Of a stretch of 64,000 nucleotides of DNA, positions 1 through 8,358 are shown piece after piece. The stretch is from NCBI GenBank assembly GCA_002842045.1, contig PHBX01000011.1:124001-188000 (forward strand), read 5' to 3'. A program made the translations under genes and the position numbers. Source of the DNA: Chloroflexi bacterium HGW-Chloroflexi-3 (GTDB lineage: Bacteria > Chloroflexota > Anaerolineae > Anaerolineales > Anaerolineaceae). The notes below the pieces were generated by a model. That model had not been told where the DNA came from, did not search any database, and worked only from the letters and a program-made list of their open reading frames with translations. The first letter of the stretch is position 1, and every line of letters starts with the position of its first letter.

Positions 1-1197
1 GGATGTAATCAACACGAAAATTGGAACGGCACCTAAAACTATACCAAACAAGAAGCGACTGGACCACAATCCTTTAATCGCCTGACGACCTACAGCCCAG
101 ATTGGCAATCCGCCCAACAACATGGCAGCCAGACAAAGGGAAAGAATTAAAGCAGGGTATGGTACAGATTCACTTTCTGTGGAATTCTTTTTCTTAATCC
201 ATTGCACCATAAATAAAAATGATAAACCAGCTACAAAAAAACCGACCAACCAAGAGAGAATGGTTGTCTTGGCATGAATATCAACATCTTCTGGAATAAT
301 GGTTTGGGACCAAACATACATGACGGAATAAACAAGATCCTGTAAGATGATTTCAACTTGCTGAACCAATGCATCTAGCGGGTGTTGTTGAATGGCGCTC
401 AGGATCCAGGGAGTATTTTTGACAATCATTCCTTCTTGTTGAATCAAAGGTAATACTGACATTCGAAAGATTACAAATAGGATAAAAATAAATAAATAGG
501 GTAGCCAATTCAGGAAAGCTTTTTTAATTGCTACAGCGGTAATGGAATTTTCTCTTTTAAATATGTAAAAAAGAATCAATACTCGCAATAATTCCAGACC
601 AGTGAAGTACTCTATAATCAACATTTGCAGCATAGCTAAGAATAAGGAAAAAATCAGATAGATCCAGCGATGTTTTAATTCCTGTACTGCTTTAATCATC
701 AGCCATATTGATATACTAAAGAGAAGAAAACTAATGTAATGAACCATGCTGGTACGGATGACGAATTGTCGGGTAATTCCAGGATACACTCCTAATAATA
801 AACCGATCCAACCAATCTCCAAAATATACTTCGGCCATAGACGCAGAAATGATTTGACAATAAAAAGTACGGCTGCCCAATTGATCAATAAACCTACTAA
901 ATGCCAATTAATGGGTTTCGTGCCAATGAGTGGATTTAACAAGAAATGAATTATTGAAGAAAATGGACGATCAATGAGGAAGTAGCTCCAAATTTGGGGA
1001 AAACTAAACAGTTGCTTTTGCAGTAATACGCCTTCCCAGTCGTCATAATAAAACCCAAGGTTGGCTACCAGTAGTTTATGAGCTGCAAACATAACAAGAA
1101 ACAAAATTGCAGCATACAAAGGAAAACCTACTACTGGATTTATTAATTGGACGATGTGGTTGATTATATTGTTGATTGCAGATTTGAATTTTGTCAT
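1..1197 (-). CDS. Multi-pass membrane protein, GT-C glycosyltransferase-like (3' end beyond window)
   Basis: The minus-strand frame is open from an ATG at 1197 (preceded by a GGGGA stretch) to the first base of the window, 399 codons with no stop, so the C-terminus lies outside. The protein has many hydrophobic helices. After the first helix there is a lumenal-type loop with the motif FYYDDW at about residues 49-54, and the following helices are separated by short polar loops. An acidic pair in the first external loop after TM1 is the usual sign of GT-C fold glycosyltransferases, which use lipid-linked sugars outside the membrane. The fold and function are inferred; I cannot assign a substrate. 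It could also be a membrane protein of the GtrII or DUF6044 kind. Confidence 0.6.
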   Translation of the reverse strand, partial: MTKFKSAINNIINHIVQLINPVVGFPLYAAILFLVMFAAHKLLVANLGFYYDDWEGVLLQKQLFSFPQIWSYFLIDRPFSSIIHFLLNPLIGTKPINWHLVGLLINWAAVLFIVKSFLRLWPKYILEIGWIGLLLGVYPGITRQFVIRTSMVHYISFLLFSISIWLMIKAVQELKHRWIYLIFSLFLAMLQMLIIEYFTGLELLRVLILFYIFKRENSITAVAIKKAFLNWLPYLFIFILFVIFRMSVLPLIQQEGMIVKNTPWILSAIQQHPLDALVQQVEIILQDLVYSVMYVWSQTIIPEDVDIHAKTTILSWLVGFFVAGLSFLFMVQWIKKKNSTESESVPYPALILSLCLAAMLLGGLPIWAVGRQAIKGLWSSRFLFGIVLGAVPIFVLITS

Positions 1198-1309
1198 AAA
1201 TCCCCGGAAAGAAAGTATGAATTTCTAATTATATACTGGATTTATCTTCGAAAACATAATTTCCCTGCCAACATGATTTGATTTATTTTCTTAAAAGATA
1301 ACCAAATAC

Positions 1310-1564
1310 TCAAAATAGCGCTTTAGCGTTATTAATGTTGTTTGAAACAACATGAACTTTGGTAATAAGATGCAATTTATTTTCCAAATTGTTAGTCACT
1401 GTGATTTTGGCAACGTAGTTTACGGATGAATCCCGGGATTGCTGAGAATTAACACCTAACTCATTATCCATTTTGTCCATCCCTTTTTTGTATTTCGGAA
1501 AATCATAGGGATTGTAGAAATGATCCACTTGGAATCTGGTAATGGAATAAAGCCAAAAACTCAT
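1310..1564 (-). CDS. Short hypothetical ORF of doubtful status
   Basis: An 84-residue minus-strand frame fills part of the 447-base space between the membrane protein and the desaturase. It has no convincing ribosome binding site, no membrane segment, and no family I recognise. The middle part, with alternating hydrophobic residues (YVAKITVTNN), could be a beta-rich remnant of a longer gene. It may equally be chance. Apart from it I see no gene in 1198-1644. Confidence 0.25.
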   Translation of the reverse strand: MSFWLYSITRFQVDHFYNPYDFPKYKKGMDKMDNELGVNSQQSRDSSVNYVAKITVTNNLENKLHLITKVHVVSNNINNAKALF

Positions 1565-1644
1565 GACTAAAAATATGACTATGGGTGGATAAAACTAAAA
1601 GAAAAAACGATTACTGTTAACCTGATAAATTTTTGGAGGTCAAT

Positions 1645-2667
1645 ATGAACAAATCCCAGGTTTCAAAACCTACAATGAATAATCTCAAACCGTTTATAGC
1701 TCCTTACGCCAAAGCGAATACGAAGAAGGCTATCATCCAAATCTTCAATTCAGTTATTCCATATTTTGTGTTATGGGGGTTGATGATCTGGAGTCTCCAG
1801 TATTCATATTGGATTACATTCGGTTTGTCCATCCTGGCTGCATTGTTTTTGGTACGGGTTTTTATCCTTTTTCATGATTGTGGACATAATAGCTTGTTCC
1901 CATCCAAAAAGATGAATGCACTTATTGGTTTTTTTATAGGAGTTCTGGTTTTTACACCTTATGAACAATGGTCACGAACACATGCTATTCACCATGCTTC
2001 CAGTGGAAACCTGGACAAGCGCGGGATCGGAGATGTGATGACCCTGACAGTGGATGAATATATTTCAAAACCAGCCATCGTGAAGGTAGGTTACCGGTTG
2101 TTTCGACATCCCCTAGTGATGTTTATATTAGGACCGGTGTATATGTTTCTGATCAGTCACCGTTTCCCCCGTCCAATTTTGGGAAAGAAAGAAACGCGTT
2201 TTCAGATTTATCATAATCTTGCCTTATTGGCGCTGATCATGATTATGGTATTAGCAATTGGCTGGAAAGAGTACATCGTCATTCAATTGCCGGTTATCTG
2301 GATAGCAGGTGCGGTCGGAATCTGGTTGTTTTTTCTGCAACACCAGTTTGAAGGTGTGTACTGGGCTGAAAGCGCAGAATGGGATTATGTTGCTTCAGCG
2401 TTAGAGGGTGCGTCATATTACGAGTTACCAAAATGGCTGCAATGGTTCAGTGGGAATATCGGATTTCATCATATCCATCACCTCAGCCCCAAAATACCTA
2501 ATTATTACCTGGAAGCCTGTTATAAAAATGGCGAGATTTTTCAGAAAAAAGTAAGAAAGATTTCATTCTGGGAAGGATTTCAATCGGTTGGATTGGATCT
2601 AATCGATGTCAAGAATAATCGTTTGATTCGTTTTCGGGATTTGAAACAAGCCGTGGTGAATGAATAA
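1645..2667 (+). CDS. Membrane fatty acid desaturase
   Basis: This is a di-iron membrane desaturase of the FA_desaturase (DesA/Delta-12-like) family, which inserts double bonds in acyl lipids using oxygen and reduced ferredoxin. All three histidine boxes are present: HDCGH at residues 77-81, HAIHH at 113-117 and HHIHH at 275-279. Hydrophobic helices at about 35-75, 93-105, 155-170 and 190-232 fit the family topology. The length of 340 residues is normal. ATG 1645 is chosen because GGAGG lies eight bases upstream (1635-1639); an upstream TTG at 1633 would overlap that site. It is monocistronic and followed by a strong hairpin. Regiospecificity cannot be read from sequence; an oxygen-dependent enzyme suggests the host meets oxygen at times. 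Confidence 0.9.
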   Translation: MNKSQVSKPTMNNLKPFIAPYAKANTKKAIIQIFNSVIPYFVLWGLMIWSLQYSYWITFGLSILAALFLVRVFILFHDCGHNSLFPSKKMNALIGFFIGVLVFTPYEQWSRTHAIHHASSGNLDKRGIGDVMTLTVDEYISKPAIVKVGYRLFRHPLVMFILGPVYMFLISHRFPRPILGKKETRFQIYHNLALLALIMIMVLAIGWKEYIVIQLPVIWIAGAVGIWLFFLQHQFEGVYWAESAEWDYVASALEGASYYELPKWLQWFSGNIGFHHIHHLSPKIPNYYLEACYKNGEIFQKKVRKISFWEGFQSVGLDLIDVKNNRLIRFRDLKQAVVNE

Positions 2668-2673
2668 TTAAAT

Positions 2674-2700
2674 AACAGGAGATGTTTTTCATCTCCTGTT
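2674..2700. terminator. Hairpin between convergent genes
   Basis: An 11-bp perfect stem (AACAGGAGATG with CATCTCCTGTT) closes a five-T loop just after the desaturase stop and before the end of the convergent minus-strand gene. There is no long T-run on either side, so it may be a weak or bidirectional terminator. Confidence 0.6.
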
Positions 2701-2745
2701 ATAGACGCATTATGATTTATAGAAAGGATGATTTAGCGGAAAAAA

Positions 2746-3156
2746 TTATTCGATGAACACTTCCACATGTTCACCATCTTCTTCATCGAAGACATCCACA
2801 ATCTGGCCGATTTCTCCGCTTTCCAGGAATTCATTGATAACATTTGGGTCAATCCCTTCAATTTCGGGGCTGAACTTCATACCCATTTTCAATCCAGCGC
2901 CTACCAATCCAATCGGTAAGCGAACGTTGACCCTCGTTTTACCTGTATCGGTATCGGTTACGCGAACACGAAAAAATTTTCCGGTTCTGAAACCTCCTCC
3001 TCGATCATAGCTTGGTGCCGAGGGACCGGTTGGCATAGATTTGGATTCAACACCAATAGAACCTAAAGCTTCTAATAATTTAGCAGCCTGTTCTGCATTA
3101 ATCACGCCTTCCTGTAACATGGACAGAATTTTGATTCTTTCTTCTTGTGTTGTCAT
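2746..3156 (-). CDS. SHOCT-like / YvlB-LiaX-type small protein
   Basis: A 136-residue protein with two parts. The N-terminal 35 residues form a short helical hairpin (TxEERIKIL..L..G.I..EQA..LL) of the SHOCT-like type seen in YvlB/LiaX proteins and at the end of DUF2089 proteins. Residues 60-136 form a soluble acidic beta-rich part with FFRVRVTD and VNVRLPIGLV. ATG 3156 is chosen because GGAG sits eight bases upstream; the alternative GTG overlaps that site. It lies 15 bases downstream of the DUF2089 gene on the same strand. In Firmicutes such proteins belong to envelope-stress circuits; here a regulatory role is only inferred. Confidence 0.75.
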   Translation of the reverse strand: MTTQEERIKILSMLQEGVINAEQAAKLLEALGSIGVESKSMPTGPSAPSYDRGGGFRTGKFFRVRVTDTDTGKTRVNVRLPIGLVGAGLKMGMKFSPEIEGIDPNVINEFLESGEIGQIVDVFDEEDGEHVEVFIE

Positions 3157-3171
3157 GGCAATCACTCCTTG

Positions 3172-3564
3172 TTATTCTGTTTTCTTTCCTGCTAATTGAG
3201 ACTGCGCTTCCTCAGGGCTGATTTCACCACTGGCTAATGCATCTAAAATACGCATTCTCTCTTCGGGTGTGAATTTGACCGGCTCATCCGCTTTTGGTTC
3301 AAAGCCTAATAATCGCAAAATATCCTGCAAACGATTTCTTAATGTGGGATATGAAAGACTCAGTTCTTCTTCCATGCGATTAAACCTGCCCTCACAGCGA
3401 ATGAATGTCATTAGAAAATGCATTTGTTCTTGATTAAGCACGTTAAATGGGTTGGCTGTTGGAGCAAAATGTCCCTGGATGCTGGTATCACAATGGGGGC
3501 AATATAAACCGGTCACCTCCAGATCATTTCGACACATGGGACATTGAGTGGGCAATTTATTCAT
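3172..3564 (-). CDS. DUF2089-family zinc-ribbon/HTH protein
   Basis: A 130-residue protein with an N-terminal zinc ribbon (CPMC at about 8-11, CPHC at about 22-25), a central helix-turn-helix-like region (residues 40-85, with LSYPTLRNRL as recognition helix candidate) and a C-terminal SHOCT-like helical hairpin (EERMRIL..L..G.I..EEA). This is the DUF2089 architecture, usually considered a transcription regulator. ATG 3564 has GGAGG eight bases upstream; a longer frame would run over the promoter at 3662-3689, which rules it out. It heads a two-gene operon with the SHOCT-like gene, whose N-terminal helix pair resembles its own tail, so the two may interact or share a ligand. Confidence 0.85.
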   Translation of the reverse strand: MNKLPTQCPMCRNDLEVTGLYCPHCDTSIQGHFAPTANPFNVLNQEQMHFLMTFIRCEGRFNRMEEELSLSYPTLRNRLQDILRLLGFEPKADEPVKFTPEERMRILDALASGEISPEEAQSQLAGKKTE

Positions 3565-3661
3565 CGGAACCTCCTGCATTAAATTTACATTTCTTCTATC
3601 TATCTTCAGTTTGCTATATTGTAAAATTAATAATCTTAATCCAAATTTTCTATTTATAAAT

Positions 3662-3689
3662 ATATTATCATAAAATATCAATTTGTCAA
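3662..3689 (-). promoter_or_regulatory. Sigma70-type promoter of the DUF2089 operon
   Basis: On the minus strand TTGACA (3684-3689) and TAATAT (3662-3667) are separated by 16 bases. This leaves a leader of about 90 bases before ATG 3564. Confidence 0.65.
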
Positions 3690-3867
3690 CAATTAACTTC
3701 AATAATATTGAATACATTATGAAAAATATTTAATATCTGAAAGAAGAAATATATATAATTTATTTATCGTTAACGAATTGTTAAAATTAATGATGTGATT
3801 TTGAATCGTGATATACTAATTTTGACCTAATGGTTTTCGATCATAACGGCTAAAAATGAGGGAAGCT

Positions 3868-4359
3868 ATGAAAACTTTGCTAATCATGCGACATGCCAAA
3901 TCAAGTTGGAAAGAACAGGAATTGCCTGATCATGAGCGCCCATTAAAAAAGCGCGGGCGTAAAGATATTGCAAATATGGCAAAAATTCTTAAGAAAAAAG
4001 CCTTAATACCAGACTTGATACTTTCTTCCAGCGCTGTTAGAGCGAAGGATACCGCAACATTAATGGCAGAGAAGCTTAATTACAAAAAAGAGCTTGAATT
4101 AATTGACGACCTTTATATGGCAGAACCGGAAGCATACATTCAAAAAATTGCTACAGTTCCAGACAAAGTTGAGAGATTATTAGTTGTTGGACATAATCCT
4201 GGATTGGAAGGGTTGGTCATGACACTGGGGGATAAGATTACCTCTTTACCGACAGGTTCCATTGCCAAACTATACTTGTTCGTTGATAAATGGAGTGACT
4301 TGACCACTGAATCAGATGGTGAAATAAACCATGTCTGGGTTCCAGAAGATTACCGATAA
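3868..4359 (+). CDS. SixA-like histidine phosphatase
   Basis: A 163-residue member of the histidine phosphatase superfamily, close to SixA phosphohistidine phosphatases. The RHG motif appears as RHAKSSW at about residues 7-13; the second arginine lies in LILSSSAVRAKDTA at about 51-64; the second catalytic histidine is in VVGHNPGLEGL at about 110. ATG 3868 is preferred over ATG 3856 because GAGGGA lies five bases before it. In Escherichia coli SixA acts on the phosphotransferase-system protein PtsN/Npr branch; no PTS gene is visible here, so the substrate is unknown. A terminator follows at once, so it is monocistronic. Confidence 0.85.
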   Translation: MKTLLIMRHAKSSWKEQELPDHERPLKKRGRKDIANMAKILKKKALIPDLILSSSAVRAKDTATLMAEKLNYKKELELIDDLYMAEPEAYIQKIATVPDKVERLLVVGHNPGLEGLVMTLGDKITSLPTGSIAKLYLFVDKWSDLTTESDGEINHVWVPEDYR

Positions 4360-4365
4360 AGTCAC

Positions 4366-4391
4366 GAGAAGCTGAATTTCAGCTTCTTTTT
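4366..4391 (+). terminator. Rho-independent terminator after the SixA-like gene
   Basis: The stem GAGAAGCTGAA / TTCAGCTTCT is followed by five Ts and lies seven bases after the stop codon. Confidence 0.85.
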
Positions 4392-4516
4392 ATATTCAAA
4401 ATTTCAAAGATTGAAAATATTTTTTTCGTTGAATGCCGATATAATTTCCAAGGAGTCAATATCAGTATAATTAAGTTACTTGAAAAAAAGTCATCGCATT
4501 AGTGGACCCAGGATCT

Positions 4517-5197
4517 ATGCTTTATATTGTTTCGACCCCGATTGGAAATTTAGGTGATATGTCTCTCAGAGCCATAGAGACGTTGCGTTCAGTGGATTAT
4601 GTAGTCAGTGAAGACACGCGAAAGACTGGAATTTTGTTGAAGCATTTTGATATTCATAAGCCTCAGATATCCTTTCGTGAAGACAATGAAAAAAGAATAT
4701 TACCCAAATTGATGGGGCTTTTAAATGCGGGGAATCATATCGCACTGGTTTCGGATGCCGGAACCCCCTCCATCAGTGATCCCGGGTTTATATTAGTTCG
4801 TGAAACGCTGGCAGCGGACATTGAACTGACGGCCATTCCTGGCCCGACGGCGTTAATCACAGCACTGGTGCTTTCCGGTTTAGCGGTGCATAGTTTTACA
4901 TTTCGCGGATTTCCTCCCCGCAAGGCGGGCCCTCGGAAACGATGGTTGGCCATTGATGCTCAATCGCCGCATACATTAATTTTTTACGAAAGTCCCTATC
5001 GATTGAAAGCATTTCTACAGGATGCTCTGGAGGTCTATGGAGATCGTCCTGCTGCCATAGCAAATGACCTGACTAAAAAGTTCGAAACCATTTACCGTGG
5101 TCCGCTGACAGTATTGATTGAACGGTTTACAACCGAATCCATTCTGGGTGAATACTGTGTTGTGATCGCGGGAAAAACGGACAGCCCAGAAGAATAG
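4517..5197 (+). CDS. rsmI: 16S rRNA (cytidine-1402-2'-O)-methyltransferase RsmI
   Basis: RsmI adds the 2'-O-methyl of m4Cm1402 in the decoding centre. The sequence starts with the family signature [12 protein letters not shown] and carries SEDTRKTG, the S-adenosylmethionine loop [19 protein letters not shown], and [11 protein letters not shown], all in the expected order. At 226 residues it stops after the catalytic tetrapyrrole-methylase fold and lacks the C-terminal helical domain of about 45 residues found in E. coli RsmI. The ATG at 4517 has AGGA four bases upstream; a GTG at 4502 is an alternative with no Shine-Dalgarno. It is the first member of a cluster of RNA-modification genes extending to 11.1 kb. 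Confidence 0.92.
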   Translation: MLYIVSTPIGNLGDMSLRAIETLRSVDYVVSEDTRKTGILLKHFDIHKPQISFREDNEKRILPKLMGLLNAGNHIALVSDAGTPSISDPGFILVRETLAADIELTAIPGPTALITALVLSGLAVHSFTFRGFPPRKAGPRKRWLAIDAQSPHTLIFYESPYRLKAFLQDALEVYGDRPAAIANDLTKKFETIYRGPLTVLIERFTTESILGEYCVVIAGKTDSPEE

Positions 5198-5200
5198 GTC

Positions 5201-5929
5201 TTAATTCATCGCAAAGAACTTAAAGCGCGTGTTATGATCGAAATAATCTTCGCTCTCAGCCTGTTTGAGTTTTGATACCACCAGGTAGGTTGCCGGGGTC
5301 ATCAATACTTCTATGCCAACTTTGAAGATGTAATTGGTGAGCACCAGACTACCCCAGATTACCCACGGGAAAACACCTAACAAGGTTGCGACGGTTACAA
5401 AGATCAATGTATCAAAACCCTGTCCAATTAATGTGGAGCTGATGGTTCTGATCCATAAAAAGCGACCAGCCATTTTTACTTTTATTTTTGCCAGGGTCAC
5501 CGAGTTGCTAAATTCACCTACCAGGTAGGCCAACAAACTGGCGATCACAATGCCACCGGTGCTCATGCCACCCAGGATTGAGTCGTATGCGCTCTGACCA
5601 GCATATTCCTGCCAGGCTGCTTCACCAGGTAGGACTTTTACCATTGCCAGAATCACTGAACTGAATGCCAGGGCAGCAAACCCGGCCCAAATGACACGGC
5701 GCGATCGACGGAAACCATAAACCTCGGTTAAAACGTCTCCAAAGATGTAACTGATGGGGAAAAGGATGGTGCCTGCATCAAAAGCCAGGGGAATACCAAA
5801 CAAGTTGACGCCCCAATCAACAATCTTGGCTGAAGAAGCGATATTGCTCAAGATCAACACGGTCACGAATAAGACCATGATCAGATCATAATAACGATAC
5901 ATACTAATTTTTTGTGGTTCCTGGTTCAA
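5201..5929 (-). CDS. yhhQ: Queuosine precursor transporter (QPTR/YhhQ family)
   Basis: A 242-residue inner-membrane protein with about six helices. It carries the YhhQ/QPTR signatures FDAGTILFPISYIFGDVLTE and EVYGFRRSRRVIW near residues 50-80, the internal GGMSTGG..IASLLAYLVGEF and a GQGFDTLIF helix. The family imports queuosine precursors (preQ0/preQ1 or queuine) for tRNA modification. The start is a TTG at 5929 with AAGGA placed five to six bases upstream; an ATG further in would remove the first residues only. It is convergent with rsmI, three bases apart. A tRNA-guanine transglycosylase, the enzyme that would use the imported base, is encoded 4 kb away. Confidence 0.9.
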   Translation of the reverse strand: MNQEPQKISMYRYYDLIMVLFVTVLILSNIASSAKIVDWGVNLFGIPLAFDAGTILFPISYIFGDVLTEVYGFRRSRRVIWAGFAALAFSSVILAMVKVLPGEAAWQEYAGQSAYDSILGGMSTGGIVIASLLAYLVGEFSNSVTLAKIKVKMAGRFLWIRTISSTLIGQGFDTLIFVTVATLLGVFPWVIWGSLVLTNYIFKVGIEVLMTPATYLVVSKLKQAESEDYFDHNTRFKFFAMN

Positions 5930-5959
5930 AATTATTCCTTTACCAATTCTTTTTCTTGC

Positions 5960-5965
5960 ATTATA
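5960..5965 (-). promoter_or_regulatory. -10 element upstream of the transporter gene
   Basis: A perfect TATAAT on the minus strand about 30 bases before the TTG start, preceded by TT for a partly extended -10. The -35 is unclear (TAGAAT at 17 bases is the best candidate). I saw no preQ1 riboswitch in the leader. Confidence 0.5.
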
Positions 5966-6089
5966 AACTCAAACATCTGCCAATTCTACCTTCCTTTGAA
6001 GGAATTGAACAGGCAACGAAATGAAAAAGTTCAGTTGTTTCCTTTGGTTATATAATAACAAGGATGAGATAATTGTAACTTAAAGCCGT

Positions 6090-6815
6090 ATGAATCACTT
6101 TTTTATTGACCCGCAACATATTCAGGAATCGAGAGTCCTATTTCCATCTGATGTTTCACACCAGATCGTCAGGGTTTTACGTTTGAAAATGGATTCAACG
6201 GTCATGGTTCTGGATAACCATGGGCATCAATATGAAGTCAGACTCGAAGATCTGGATGCCACCCAATGCATTGGGGAAATCGTGCAAACTCTGAAAATTG
6301 AGACAGAGCCAGAAATCAGATTGCATTTGATAATAGCCATGACTCAACGAGAGAAATTTGAGTGGATTCTTCAGAAAAGCTGTGAAATTGGGGTCTATAA
6401 AATCACACCCACTATAAGTAATCGATCGATACAAATCTCAGTTTCTGATTTTCGAAAGAAAAAAGAGCGTTGGGTACGTATATTGAAGGAAGCTGCCGAA
6501 CAGAGCCGTAGGGGTATGATCCCGGTGTTAAATGCTCCGGTAGAAATTCAGGCAGCATTTCATGATCCTGCTCCTATCCGATTGATGGCCTGGGAAAATG
6601 AACAGAACATTCGCCTGAATGACATTTTTGAAAACCAAAATTTTTCTGAGATTTCTCTTTTGATAGGACCAGAAGGTGGCTTCAGTGAGCAAGAGGTGCA
6701 ATCTGCCAAGTCATTGGGGTGGATACCATTCAGTCTGGGGAAGCGTATACTGCGGATGGAGACAGCTGTCATTGTGGCTTCCGCGTTGATTTTGCATCAA
6801 AGTGGTGATATTTAA
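6090..6815 (+). CDS. rsmE: 16S rRNA (uracil-1498-N3)-methyltransferase RsmE
   Basis: RsmE methylates U1498 of 16S rRNA in the decoding centre. The protein has the N-terminal PUA-like part (FFIDPQHI, the HQIVRVLRL segment) and a C-terminal SPOUT domain. Visible SPOUT signatures are TQREKFEWILQKSCEIGV at about residues 87-104, LLIGPEGGFSEQEV at about 191-204 and SLGKRILRMETA at about 215-226, which form the trefoil-knot cofactor site. The length of 241 residues is typical. No strong ribosome binding site precedes ATG 6090, but the start matches the family. It is divergent from the queuosine transporter and convergent with the RsmF-like gene. Confidence 0.95.
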   Translation: MNHFFIDPQHIQESRVLFPSDVSHQIVRVLRLKMDSTVMVLDNHGHQYEVRLEDLDATQCIGEIVQTLKIETEPEIRLHLIIAMTQREKFEWILQKSCEIGVYKITPTISNRSIQISVSDFRKKKERWVRILKEAAEQSRRGMIPVLNAPVEIQAAFHDPAPIRLMAWENEQNIRLNDIFENQNFSEISLLIGPEGGFSEQEVQSAKSLGWIPFSLGKRILRMETAVIVASALILHQSGDI

Positions 6816-6827
6816 CGGTTTGTGACT

Positions 6828-8324
6828 TTAATGAAGATCGTGGATCAATGCTCGTTTGGGCATTAAGTTTCTAATTCTTTCACCGGCAGGTTTCCCACGT
6901 CCCAGGATCCTTCCCGCATGATCATGCATAATCAACAGGGGGGCATTTTGACTGGCTGAATTCACCAGATCCTCTCCCCGCATCCAGGAGGAGAGTTGAT
7001 CATCATCAAGAAAGTAAATATGATCGTTTGCCAAACTGCCAAAGCGGGTGACAAATTCATGTGAAAGCAGATATTCATTGTCTGATACCTCTGCCAGAGG
7101 TAGGCCAAGTGATTGAACCGGTAAATCCGGAAAATTTTCGATGAACTTGCCTGGAAAACAATGCAGGTTGTTTTTGTATTGCCAGATTTGCCAATCGTAT
7201 TTCTCGATCAGGATTTCAAGATGAATACCGTATAAATTGTTAATTTTCTGAAATAAACCTGTTTGTTTTATTTCAGGATAAACAAACCAGTTGGCGGATG
7301 ACAAAGGTCTTGATGGCGGTTGTTTGACTTTGCTCTCAATCTCATTTACTTTTTTGATTCGGGCTGCAAAAAATCCTGCTGTTCCAAATCGAAATGGCCA
7401 GATCCGGGCTGCGTTTGCAACCTGAGGGTTAAATGTAAATTGTTCGAATTTATCAATCGCGTGGGCAGGTTTCTTGAGAATGTCCTCGATCGGGTCAATC
7501 TGAATTTGATGGTGAAATTGATTGAGTATCTCATCCAGCACCATTTCATTTTCTTCTACTGTCAGTGTGCAGGTGGAATAGACGACCTGCCCACCCATTT
7601 TTAAGGCGTGTAAAGCGCTCTCCAGCAGCTTGCTCTGGCGCTTGGCAAGGTTGTTGATTTCTTTCTGTGTGATGGATTTGATGGCATGCGCATCACTCTC
7701 CCGTAACCCTTGCATGGAACAGGGAGCATCCAATAAGATCGCGTCGAAGGTTTCCGGAAACCAGGAGCCAAAATATTCACCTGGGTAATTGGTAACTCCT
7801 ACATGACTGCTACCCCAATTCTGAAGGACGATGCGCAAGGCAGTCAGGCGTTCACGACTGGAATCATTGGCGATGATCAATGCCTGATCATTTGTGCGAC
7901 TGACCAGATGGGTGGTTTTTCCGCCTGGAGAGGCCGCCATATCCAGAATGAGGGGATGTCCTTCAATTGTATTGAAATCAAATAATTCAACGGGTAACAT
8001 GGAGGCAGCATCCTGAATATAATAATGCCCTAAGCTGTGTTCGATAGTTTTACTGAGGGAAAAATGGGTATCAGTTACCCAGAATCCTGTTTCACAAAAA
8101 GGCACAGGTTTTAACTGCCATTGGTATTGTTGTGCCCACTGTAGCACCACTTCAGGTTGGTCAACTTTTAGGGGATTCAACCGAAAGGATGGGAACAAAG
8201 GTAGCTCCAACTCGTTCATCAACGCCTGAACTTCCTCCGGACTTAGCAATGGAAGGAAACGGTCGAGCATTGCTGCCTGAGGTTTCTGTATATTCTCCTG
8301 CCGTTTTTGTTTTCTTTTTGCCAT
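6828..8324 (-). CDS. rsmF: RsmF/NSUN-type RNA m5C methyltransferase
   Basis: A 498-residue m5C RNA methyltransferase of the NOL1/NOP2/sun (RsmF/YebU) family. The cofactor loop is MAASPGGKT at 129-137. Motif IV DAPCS gives one conserved cysteine at 202, and motif VI STCT gives the catalytic cysteine at 252, followed by VEENE. The region after about residue 310 holds the RsmF-type C-terminal and PUA-like parts (final LGRGKPAGERIRN). In E. coli RsmF modifies C1407, two nucleotides from the target of Arm/Rmt enzymes. It is the last gene of the tgt-rmt-rmt-rsmF operon, 34 bases after the second Rmt-like gene. The exact target cytosine is inferred from family only. Confidence 0.9.
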   Translation of the reverse strand: MAKRKQKRQENIQKPQAAMLDRFLPLLSPEEVQALMNELELPLFPSFRLNPLKVDQPEVVLQWAQQYQWQLKPVPFCETGFWVTDTHFSLSKTIEHSLGHYYIQDAASMLPVELFDFNTIEGHPLILDMAASPGGKTTHLVSRTNDQALIIANDSSRERLTALRIVLQNWGSSHVGVTNYPGEYFGSWFPETFDAILLDAPCSMQGLRESDAHAIKSITQKEINNLAKRQSKLLESALHALKMGGQVVYSTCTLTVEENEMVLDEILNQFHHQIQIDPIEDILKKPAHAIDKFEQFTFNPQVANAARIWPFRFGTAGFFAARIKKVNEIESKVKQPPSRPLSSANWFVYPEIKQTGLFQKINNLYGIHLEILIEKYDWQIWQYKNNLHCFPGKFIENFPDLPVQSLGLPLAEVSDNEYLLSHEFVTRFGSLANDHIYFLDDDQLSSWMRGEDLVNSASQNAPLLIMHDHAGRILGRGKPAGERIRNLMPKRALIHDLH

Positions 8325-8358
8325 TATGGAATGATTGTAACCGTTTTAAGCATGGCTG

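Noticed and set aside
746..949. 67-residue plus-strand ORF.
   Set aside because: It lies wholly opposite to the continuous minus-strand membrane-protein frame and has no ribosome binding site.
5930..6089. preQ1 riboswitch before the queuosine-precursor transporter.
   Set aside because: I looked for the conserved C-rich/A-rich core and found only a short CCTTC..GAAGG hairpin and an early promoter; nothing supports a riboswitch.
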